Under the pieces are notes generated by a model. It worked only from the letters and a program-made list of their open reading frames with translations, did not search any database and was not told the DNA's origin. From positions 1 to 5,273 of the forward strand of contig JBFJVD010000207.1 in the NCBI GenBank assembly GCA_041624375.1: 5,273 bases of DNA. The letters are read 5' to 3'. Positions 1-5,273 of this stretch are shown piece after piece. The first letter of the stretch is position 1, and each line of letters begins with the position of its first letter. The position numbers were made by a program, and so were the translations under genes. This DNA is from JBFJVD01 sp041624375 (GTDB taxonomy: Bacteria; Chloroflexota; Anaerolineae; Anaerolineales; E44-bin32).

Positions 1-487
1 CAGTGACCGCCTGAAGTTCCGCCAGCTCGAGGCCCGCCACGGGCAGCTCGAGCAGCGCCGAGCCGCCGCCGGAAATCAGCGCGAGCACAAGATCGTCTTC
101 ACCAGCGGATCGCAGCAGGTCTTGCATGGCGCGCGCCGCCTCGACCGAGCCCTCGTTTGGAAGCGGGTGCCCGGCCTCCACCCAGCGGACTTTGCTGGCG
201 CCTGCCTTATCCCCTGCGGGCACGGCCATCACGCCGGCTGCGAGCCGATCGCCGAGGATCGCCTCCGCCGCGCCGCCCATCGCCACGCCGGCCTTCCCCG
301 CCCCGACGAGGAAGACCTGCCCGGTGGTGAATGGGAAGTATCGGTCACCGACCAGCAGCACATCCTCATCGAGCCTGAGCCAGCGGCGAACAGCAGCTGC
401 TGGATCAACAGCGTCGAGCGCCGCGCGCCGGAGCGCTGCCAGGTGTTCGCCACGATCGTCCCATGCTGGAACTGGGGAAGACGTCAT
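1..487 (-). CDS. glycerate 2-kinase, N-terminal part (GckA/TtuD family), cut by the left edge
   Basis: Likely an ATP-dependent D-glycerate kinase forming 2-phosphoglycerate in the cytoplasm. The reading frame is open from an ATG at 487 to the window edge, giving 162 residues without a stop; the family is usually about 420-450 residues, so roughly the first third is here. Seen directly: a glycine-rich VGAGKAGVAMGGAAE segment at residues 61-75 (Lys65), GHPLPNEGS at 106-114, and ISGGGSALL at 138-146. These are hallmarks of the N-terminal DUF4147 domain of type-2 glycerate kinases; the C-terminal MOFRL domain would lie outside the window. The ATG is preceded by GGAGGA with 9 bases of spacing. It sits 31 bases after the stop of the glyoxylate/hydroxypyruvate reductase-like gene on the same strand, so co-transcription is likely, and that neighbour supports the glycerate assignment. 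Related members act in tartrate or serine-cycle metabolism, so the physiological route is inferred. Family confidence is high. Confidence 0.9.
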   Translation of the reverse strand, partial: MTSSPVPAWDDRGEHLAALRRAALDAVDPAAAVRRWLRLDEDVLLVGDRYFPFTTGQVFLVGAGKAGVAMGGAAEAILGDRLAAGVMAVPAGDKAGASKVRWVEAGHPLPNEGSVEAARAMQDLLRSAGEDDLVLALISGGGSALLELPVAGLELAELQAVT

Positions 488-496
488 CGCTCCCCG

Positions 497-502
497 TCCT
501 CC
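497..502 (-). promoter_or_regulatory. ribosome binding site of the glycerate kinase gene
   Basis: The minus strand reads GGAGGA here, 9 bases before the ATG at 487. It lies in the 31-base gap after the dehydrogenase stop codon and supports translation of the kinase as a separate cistron from this start. Confidence 0.65.
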
Positions 503-518
503 GTGCAGGCTGGGAGGA

Positions 519-1493
519 TCACCTGGCGTAGACCTCCGGATTGGCGCAGTGCGGCAGCTGTTCCCCTCTAAGGCCGGCTTCGAGATTGTCCACCGCCATG
601 TCGGCCATTCGGCCGCGGGTCGCCAGGCTTGAGCTGGCGATGTGAGGGACAACAACGCAGTTTCCCAGCGTGAGCAGCGGATCGTCCGACGGAATCGGCT
701 CCGGATCGGTGACGTCGAGCGCCGCGTGGGCGATCTCGCCCGTCCGCAGCGCCTCGTACAGCGCGCCGCCATCGACAACCGGCCCGCGCGCCGTGTTGAT
801 CAGGATGGCGCTCGGCTTCATGCGCCGCAACTCCTCAGCGCCGATCAAGTGGCGGGTTTCTGCTGTCAGCGGGACGTGCAGGCTCAGGAAATCGGACTCC
901 GCGAGCAACTGCTCGAACGACACCCGCTGCGCACCGAGGTCTGCCGCCGCGGCATCATCGACATGAGGATCGGCGAAGAGAACCCGCATGCCGAAACCCT
1001 GTGCACGCCGCGCAACGGCCTGCCCGATCCGCCCGAACCCCACCAGGCCTAAGGTCGCGCCATGGACGTCGTGACCCATCAGCAGGGTCGGACCCCAGGT
1101 CTTCCACTTGCGCGAGCGCACATACTCGACTCCTTCGACCACGCGGCGGGCGGCGCTCATCAACAGGGCGAACGCGAAATCGGCGGTGGTCTCGGTGAGG
1201 ACGCCGGGCGTGTGACCCACCGGGATGCCGCGCGCCGTGGCCGCCCGCAGATCGATGTTGTCGACGCCGACCGCCATCTGGCTGATGACTCGGAGCTCCG
1301 GGGCGCCTGCGATCAGGTCGGCGTCGACTGGATCGGTGAGCAAGCAGACCAGTCCGGCCGCATCACGCAGCTTGCCGACCAGGGCTTCGTATGGCGGCGG
1401 CTCGTCACCCGGCCAGATCTCCGCCTCGGCGATCACATGCAGCCGCTCAAGACCCGCGTCCGGGATCCGACGGGTGACAAAGACACGATCCAT
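519..1493 (-). CDS. D-2-hydroxyacid dehydrogenase, glyoxylate/hydroxypyruvate reductase type (D-glycerate dehydrogenase)
   Basis: Predicted cytoplasmic NAD(P)H-dependent enzyme reducing hydroxypyruvate to D-glycerate and/or glyoxylate to glycolate. The protein is complete at 324 residues, a normal family length. The substrate-binding segment MAVGVDNID is at residues 73-81. The Rossmann dinucleotide motif GFGRIG is at 152-157, with Asp175 at the end of the second strand (LFADPH), where an acidic residue usually favours NADH over NADPH. The catalytic triad of the family is present: Arg236 (NTARGPVVDGGAL), Glu265 (DVTDPEPIPSDDPL) and His284 (VVPHIASSS). The C-terminus (NLEAGLRGEQLPHCANPEVY) resembles glyoxylate reductases, and there is no ACT domain as in many 3-phosphoglycerate dehydrogenases. 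The ATG at 1493 has AGGAG 9 bases upstream. The glycerate kinase gene follows after 31 bases on the same strand, which favours hydroxypyruvate/glycerate as substrate. Exact substrate and cofactor preference are inferred. Confidence 0.92.
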   Translation of the reverse strand: MDRVFVTRRIPDAGLERLHVIAEAEIWPGDEPPPYEALVGKLRDAAGLVCLLTDPVDADLIAGAPELRVISQMAVGVDNIDLRAATARGIPVGHTPGVLTETTADFAFALLMSAARRVVEGVEYVRSRKWKTWGPTLLMGHDVHGATLGLVGFGRIGQAVARRAQGFGMRVLFADPHVDDAAAADLGAQRVSFEQLLAESDFLSLHVPLTAETRHLIGAEELRRMKPSAILINTARGPVVDGGALYEALRTGEIAHAALDVTDPEPIPSDDPLLTLGNCVVVPHIASSSLATRGRMADMAVDNLEAGLRGEQLPHCANPEVYAR

Positions 1494-1502
1494 GCGTCAC
1501 AA

Positions 1503-1507
1503 CTCCT
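1503..1507 (-). promoter_or_regulatory. ribosome binding site of the dehydrogenase gene
   Basis: The minus strand reads AGGAG here, 9 bases before the ATG at 1493. This supports that ATG as the start of the 324-residue dehydrogenase. Confidence 0.65.
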
Positions 1508-1594
1508 GCCCAAGGGGCCCTGACCGGCAGGCCAGGCACCGATCTGTCAATCTCTGTTATCGTAACCATAGTTGTGCCCGAGCCCATCCGGTCG

Positions 1595-1602
1595 AGAGGT
1601 GA
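1595..1602 (+). promoter_or_regulatory. ribosome binding site that decides the methyltransferase start
   Basis: AGAGGTGA matches the Shine-Dalgarno consensus well; the GAGG core ends 7 bases before the ATG at 1607. The upstream in-frame GTG at 1574 lacks a comparable site in front of it, so the ATG at 1607 is preferred. Confidence 0.65.
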
Positions 1603-1606
1603 TCCG

Positions 1607-2251
1607 ATGCCAACGTTCGACTCCGCCCTGGAGGTGTATATCCGAGCAACCTTTGCCCACGAGGATGAGGTGCTCGCCCGCATCCGCGAGCAAATCCCGG
1701 CACGCGGCCTGCCGAATATCATGCTGCATCCGGAAGAGGGACAGTTCCTGCAGTTCCTGGTTGCCGTGAGCGGCGCCCAGCGCGCCGTTGAAATCGGCAC
1801 GCTGGGCGGCTACAGCGGGGTCTGGATCGCGCGCGGCCTGCCGCCGGACGGCCGCCTGATCACCCTTGAGGTCTCCCCGGAGCATGCAGCGGTGGCGCAG
1901 GAACACTTCGCGCTCGCCGAACTCAACACCAAAGTGGAGCTGCGCATCGGCGACGCCCACGAGCTGCTCCCCAAGGTGCAGGAGGAGGGTCCGGTTGATT
2001 TTGTCTTTATTGATGCTGAGAAGAGCGGTTACCCGGCCTACCTCGAGTGGGCGCTGAGCGCCCTGCGTCGCGGCGGCGTGCTGGCCGCTCACAACGCGTT
2101 CGGCCTGGGCAAAGTCAGCGATCCAGCGGAGCAGGACAAGGGCACCGAGATCATCCGCCAGTTCAACCGGCGGGTGGCCGAGCATCCAGATTTGATCCCG
2201 GCCATCTATCCGGCCGGCGACGGGATGGCGGTGGCGGTGCGCATCGGCTGA
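1607..2251 (+). CDS. SAM-dependent O-methyltransferase, class I, caffeoyl-CoA O-methyltransferase-like (family 3)
   Basis: Predicted soluble methyltransferase moving a methyl group from S-adenosylmethionine to a hydroxyl of an unknown, probably small aromatic or catechol-like, acceptor. It is 214 residues from the ATG at 1607, typical of the family; an in-frame GTG at 1574 would add 11 residues but has a poorer ribosome site. Motif I, VEIGTLGGYSG, is at residues 61-71 (SAM-binding loop). Glu88 ends the second strand (LITLEVS) and would bind the ribose. RIGDA with Asp116 follows. The motif FIDAEKSGYPAYLEWAL at 134-150 contains Asp136, matching the first metal ligand of the family. The later motif, usually ADN, reads AAHNAF (His162, Asn163), so the second acidic ligand is replaced by His. 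There is no signal peptide or membrane segment. It is transcribed away from the glycerate genes and converges on the cyclase gene, so context gives no substrate. The fold assignment is secure; the acceptor is unknown. Confidence 0.9.
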   Translation: MPTFDSALEVYIRATFAHEDEVLARIREQIPARGLPNIMLHPEEGQFLQFLVAVSGAQRAVEIGTLGGYSGVWIARGLPPDGRLITLEVSPEHAAVAQEHFALAELNTKVELRIGDAHELLPKVQEEGPVDFVFIDAEKSGYPAYLEWALSALRRGGVLAAHNAFGLGKVSDPAEQDKGTEIIRQFNRRVAEHPDLIPAIYPAGDGMAVAVRIG

Positions 2252-2295
2252 GCCCAACCTTAGCGCATTCCGGCTGGTGGCGCGCTCAGCCTTTT
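2246..2295 (+). terminator. possible hairpin terminator between the convergent genes
   Basis: GGCTGAGC (2246-2253) and GCTCAGCC (2284-2291) form a perfect 8-base inverted repeat, followed on the plus strand by TTTT (2292-2295). The loop is long (30 bases), though CCA/TGG pairing next to the stem could extend it past a small bulge. The methyltransferase stop lies in the left arm and the stop of the minus-strand gene in the right arm. The T-run suits termination of plus-strand transcription; in the other direction no T-run follows. The run is short and the loop long, so the call is tentative. Confidence 0.4.
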
Positions 2296-5273
2296 GTCGC
2301 TGGACGGAGCGCTTCGTATTGCGGCTGCTTGAGGAACGAGGCGCGCAGCTCAGGGCGAGACAGGTGATCGAGAATCCACGCAAGATCTGCACGTGCTGAA
2401 GCGGCAATGCCCTCTGCGGCTTCGAGATCCCCGGCGACGCGCTCCAGATCGGCCCATTCGACTGCGATTCGGAAGCGCACCAGGCGCGCGTCCAGCGCTT
2501 GTGCGAGTTCCAGCGCGGCATGAAGCACCTGGCGCGCTTCATCCGTCTGCCCCAGCGCGCGCAGCGCTCGCGCCCGATAGTAGAGCAGATCAGGCTCAAA
2601 CATCTGTGCCCCGCTGGCGAGCAGCTTCGGGTGACTCTCGGCCAGGATCGAAAGCAGCTGCTCATCCTGGCCGGCTGCCAGCCGATACTCCGCCAGGATG
2701 TACAGCGAGGGGCCAATCACCAGCGGGTCATGAGTCAGTTGGGCGAAGTGCTCCTCGACAACCTGAAACGCCTCGGCAGCCTGCTCGACCTTGCCTTCGA
2801 CCGCCAGCAGAACGGCGCGCATCCCATGTGGGAACACCCATTCTGCATAGTCTTGAGGAATCGAAGCCATTGCGCGATCGGCCCATTCGTGCGCCGTCCT
2901 CAGCTCGCCCAATAAGCCGTAGGTCATGCTCAAGTAGGCCGGGGTGCTGACCACGCCGCCAAGGAATTGCGCACGTTCGGAAACCAGCGCGGCCTCCTGA
3001 AGAACGTCGATGGCTTGTTCGAACGCAGCCTGGAGAATATAGGTCGGACCCAGCATCGACAGGCTGAACGCTTCGCCCCACAGGTTGCCGATGGAGCGGC
3101 TGATCTCTAGCGCCTCGAGGGTGTGCTCCTGAGCCCGGTGGAGATCGCCGCTCAGTAGCTTGATGATGCTGGAGGTGTTGATGCTGTCGGCCAGCAGCGG
3201 CAGGTTGTTCAGCTCTCGCCAGATCTGCTGGCATTCTTCAAGCACGGCCTCGGCCGCCTCGAATCGGCCGGTACTCAGGTACGCACGGGAAAGATCGTTG
3301 AGGGTGAACGCCAATTCCTCTTGCGTTCCGTGCCGGCGGGCCAGCGACAAAGAACGTTCGCCATATTCGACCGCTCGATCGTAATCCAGAGAGCCATAGA
3401 CGGACAGCAGTAGCATGACCCAGTACGCCCGGGATTCGCCGCGTGGATCTCCCAGCTCTTCGGCCATCTGCCGTGCTTTTGCGGCCAGCTCGCTGCCGCG
3501 CTCGATATCCACCAAGGCGGTGGGAATGGCATGGAGTATCGCCTGGCCAAGCACCGCCGCCAGTTCAAGCTCCGGCGCGCCCCGCTGCTGGCCGATCGCT
3601 TCCAGGCGCTGGTAGACCTCGATGGCTTCGGAGAACTGCCCCTCCACCTCCAGGGTCCGACCCAACCGGAGGAAGAGATCTTTCACGTCGTCGGGTTCGA
3701 GGTCCACCCGGCCGGCAATTTCAACAGCTTTGCGGTAGTGCCCGATGGCGGCAGCGTTGGCGTAGATTCTGGCGGCGGCATCGCCGGCCATGCGGGCATA
3801 CTTCAGCGTGCGCGTATCATCGCCCGCCTCGGCGAAGTGGTGGGCCAGCCGGTGGGCTTCATCTTCCAGTCGGTCGGCGTAGAGCAATTCGATCGATTCG
3901 CCGACCTTCTGATGGAATTCACGCCGTTCCCGGCGCAGGATCGAATGGTAGGCCGCGTCCCGGCTTAGCTCGTGCACGAAGAGATATTCCAATTCAGGCT
4001 GCCGAGCCGCTTCCCGGATCAGTTCGACCCGCTGGAGCGTATTGAGGTGGCCAGGGAGCGCTTCAACTTCCTGGGAGATCCTTTCCAGTACGCGGTAATA
4101 GAATGCCCGGCCGATGACAGCAGCCAGCTGCAGCGTCCGCCGCACCTCCTTCTGCAGGCGATCGATGCGTGCCACCAGGAGGGCCTGAAGGTTGTCTGGC
4201 AACGCGATATCTTCGGGATCGGCCGTGGCGCGCCAGTGCAGGCCATCGGGATCGCGCACGACTGCGCCCGAATCGATCAAGGTGCGAATGACCTCCTCGA
4301 CGAAAAACGGGTTGCCTTCGACCTTCCCGAGGATCCTGCGCCGCAATTTTGAAGGCAGGTCGGCGATGGCGAGCAGATTGGTGATGAGTTCGTCGCTCTG
4401 GTCCTCGGTTAAGGGCTCCAGCTCGATCTGGCGATAGCGGTGCGGGTAGTCGCGCTCCGCGGTTTCCTTTGCACGCCATCCGGCCGATTGGCGATGGGGG
4501 CGCATGGCACAGAGGATCAGCAGGGGTTCGGTCTCGGTCAGCAGGAATAGACTCTGCAGCACTTCAATGGAAGGCTGATCGGCCCAGTGCAGGTCGTCGA
4601 AGACCAGCATGGTCGGCGAAGCTTGCGCCGCCTCTTTCCAGGACCGGACGATCAATCCTGTGAGCTCGCGCTTCAGCGCTTCCGCCTCTTGAGGGGAGAT
4701 CTCGGCTTCGCCGTGGACGGCGAAGAGCACCTCGATCGCCCGCCCGGCCAACTCACGCTGATCTGGTGACCAGGCCTGCGTTCCGGCGGCGATCTTATCT
4801 CTTACCGTGGCCGGATCGTCGCTGGTCTGAATGCCCAGCAAACTGCGAACCTGCCCCAGAAAGAGACTGTAGGGCCGATTGTGGTCATAGGAAACGCCGC
4901 GGCTCAAAACCCAGCTGCTCGGCTCGGGCGAGTTCGAGCGCCAATCCCGCTCGAGCTCTTCGATCAGGCGGCTCTTGCCGAGCCCGGCTTCACCAAGCAG
5001 GAAGACGATGCCGCCGCGCCTCTGGCGCAGCTCGCTTGCTGCTTGCTGCAGCCCCTCCATCTGCGCGGCCCGGCCGACAACGGGGGAGGACAGGCCTTCG
5101 ATTCCTCGCCGCCTCCCCGGGCGCTCTTTCGGACGCAGCACGCGGTACGTGCGAACCACATCCTGCTTGCCTTTCACCTCGATCGAACCCAGCGGCTCAA
5201 CTTCAAAGAGGGGTGCAACCCGCCGGTAGGTGGATTCGGCGACCTGCACCGTGCCGGGTTCGGCCAGCTGCTC
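2286..5273 (-). CDS. adenylate/guanylate cyclase - AAA ATPase - TPR signalling protein, C-terminal 995 residues, cut by the right edge
   Basis: Large cytoplasmic signalling or regulatory protein whose partner and signal are unknown. The frame is open to the window edge, so the start lies outside; the GTG at 5249 is internal. Numbering from that GTG, residues 1-38, plus eight upstream (EQLAEPGT), match the end of a class III cyclase domain, including FEVEPLGSIEVKGKQ and TYRVL. Its catalytic residues are not in the window. An AAA_16/STAND-like ATPase follows: SPVVGRAAQ at 55-63, Walker A GEAGLGKS at 86-93 (Lys92), Walker B TMLVFDDLHWAD at 213-224 (Asp218, Asp219), and GNPFFVEEV at 312-320. The segment LFVHELSRDAAYHSILRRER at 423-442 is the usual linker in this group. 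From about 485 to 964 there are some twelve TPR-like helical pairs about 40 residues apart, for example at 606-641, 646-682, 687-722 and 886-920. The C-terminus has PELRASFLKQP and no DNA-binding domain. This architecture is frequent in Chloroflexota and Actinomycetota. Whether cyclase activity remains cannot be judged here. Confidence 0.9.
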   Translation of the reverse strand, partial: EQLAEPGTVQVAESTYRRVAPLFEVEPLGSIEVKGKQDVVRTYRVLRPKERPGRRRGIEGLSSPVVGRAAQMEGLQQAASELRQRRGGIVFLLGEAGLGKSRLIEELERDWRSNSPEPSSWVLSRGVSYDHNRPYSLFLGQVRSLLGIQTSDDPATVRDKIAAGTQAWSPDQRELAGRAIEVLFAVHGEAEISPQEAEALKRELTGLIVRSWKEAAQASPTMLVFDDLHWADQPSIEVLQSLFLLTETEPLLILCAMRPHRQSAGWRAKETAERDYPHRYRQIELEPLTEDQSDELITNLLAIADLPSKLRRRILGKVEGNPFFVEEVIRTLIDSGAVVRDPDGLHWRATADPEDIALPDNLQALLVARIDRLQKEVRRTLQLAAVIGRAFYYRVLERISQEVEALPGHLNTLQRVELIREAARQPELEYLFVHELSRDAAYHSILRRERREFHQKVGESIELLYADRLEDEAHRLAHHFAEAGDDTRTLKYARMAGDAAARIYANAAAIGHYRKAVEIAGRVDLEPDDVKDLFLRLGRTLEVEGQFSEAIEVYQRLEAIGQQRGAPELELAAVLGQAILHAIPTALVDIERGSELAAKARQMAEELGDPRGESRAYWVMLLLSVYGSLDYDRAVEYGERSLSLARRHGTQEELAFTLNDLSRAYLSTGRFEAAEAVLEECQQIWRELNNLPLLADSINTSSIIKLLSGDLHRAQEHTLEALEISRSIGNLWGEAFSLSMLGPTYILQAAFEQAIDVLQEAALVSERAQFLGGVVSTPAYLSMTYGLLGELRTAHEWADRAMASIPQDYAEWVFPHGMRAVLLAVEGKVEQAAEAFQVVEEHFAQLTHDPLVIGPSLYILAEYRLAAGQDEQLLSILAESHPKLLASGAQMFEPDLLYYRARALRALGQTDEARQVLHAALELAQALDARLVRFRIAVEWADLERVAGDLEAAEGIAASARADLAWILDHLSRPELRASFLKQPQYEALRPATKG

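Larger units (their letters stand above)
1494..1606. promoter_or_regulatory. divergent intergenic promoter region
   Basis: This 113-base gap separates the minus-strand dehydrogenase-kinase pair from the plus-strand methyltransferase, so promoters in both directions are expected here. Its middle, about 1541-1575, is visibly richer in A and T than the flanking DNA. On the minus strand there is a perfect TTGACA (1550 down to 1545), but no good -10 box lies 16-19 bases further on. On the plus strand the best pair is CTGTCA (1544-1549) with CATAGT (1568-1573), spacing 18, each 4 of 6 to consensus. GTTA-TCG-TAAC at 1556-1566 is a small inverted repeat that could be an operator half-site pair, but with 4-base arms it may be chance. 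The location is well supported; the exact boxes are not. Confidence 0.4.

Noticed and set aside
122..632. Overlapping plus-strand open frames opposite the kinase and dehydrogenase genes
   Set aside because: They run opposite clear glycerate kinase and dehydrogenase coding sequence; their translations are low-complexity and lack motifs.
901..917. GAGCA-AC-TGCTC inverted repeat
   Set aside because: It is inside the dehydrogenase coding sequence, codes normal family residues (around FEQLLAES), and has no T-run or regulatory context.
1508..1540. GC-rich GGGGCCC / GGCC segments as a leader hairpin or riboswitch
   Set aside because: Only short, interrupted pairings are possible and no known riboswitch core is visible in such a short leader.
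1547..2716. 389-codon open frame on the minus strand, antisense to the methyltransferase
   Set aside because: It lies antisense to a well-recognised enzyme and runs into another frame of the cyclase gene. Its translation is rich in Arg, Ala and Gln with no recognisable domain, as expected of a shadow frame in high-G+C DNA.
3000..4000. Possible degenerate DNA repeats in the middle of the large minus-strand gene
   Set aside because: The periodicity is at protein level (TPR-like helices about 40 residues apart); I see no repeated DNA units.
3531..4352. Two consecutive plus-strand open frames (3531-3968 and 3972-4352) opposite the cyclase-ATPase gene
   Set aside because: They oppose a continuous, domain-bearing gene. 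Their proteins show no known motif and there is no convincing ribosome site; long antisense frames are common at this base composition.

Overview
The window is compact, high-G+C bacterial DNA that is almost entirely coding. It carries four genes: two complete and two cut by the window edges. G+C is clearly above 60% by eye, start codons have good Shine-Dalgarno sites, and intergenic gaps are about 31, 113 and 34 bases. A multidomain cyclase / AAA ATPase / TPR protein next to a glyoxylate reductase-type dehydrogenase would fit Chloroflexota, or less likely Actinomycetota. That is an impression from protein style, not a proven assignment.

Layout from left to right. Positions 1-487 (minus) hold the N-terminal 162 residues of a type-2 glycerate kinase (GckA/TtuD family), which runs off the left edge. 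Positions 519-1493 (minus) hold a complete D-2-hydroxyacid dehydrogenase of the glyoxylate/hydroxypyruvate reductase (D-glycerate dehydrogenase) type, 31 bases upstream of the kinase and very probably in the same operon. Positions 1494-1606 are a short divergent promoter region. Positions 1607-2251 (plus) hold a class I SAM-dependent O-methyltransferase of the caffeoyl-CoA O-methyltransferase-like family. Positions 2286-5273 (minus) hold the last 995 residues of a very large signalling protein: the tail of a class III nucleotide cyclase domain, an AAA_16/STAND-like ATPase domain and about a dozen TPR-like helical repeats. The rest of its cyclase domain lies beyond the right edge. It converges on the methyltransferase gene, and the two stop codons lie in opposite arms of one inverted repeat.

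How the genes work together. The dehydrogenase and kinase form a recognisable two-step route: hydroxypyruvate (or glyoxylate) is reduced to D-glycerate (or glycolate), and D-glycerate is phosphorylated to 2-phosphoglycerate for lower glycolysis. The methyltransferase and the cyclase-ATPase-TPR protein have no evident pathway link to this pair or to each other.

I found no RNA gene, mobile element, CRISPR array or convincing undescribed system. The points most worth checking are the Asp-to-His change at a predicted metal ligand of the methyltransferase, the shared hairpin between the convergent genes, and the artificial start that gene callers may assign to the truncated cyclase gene.
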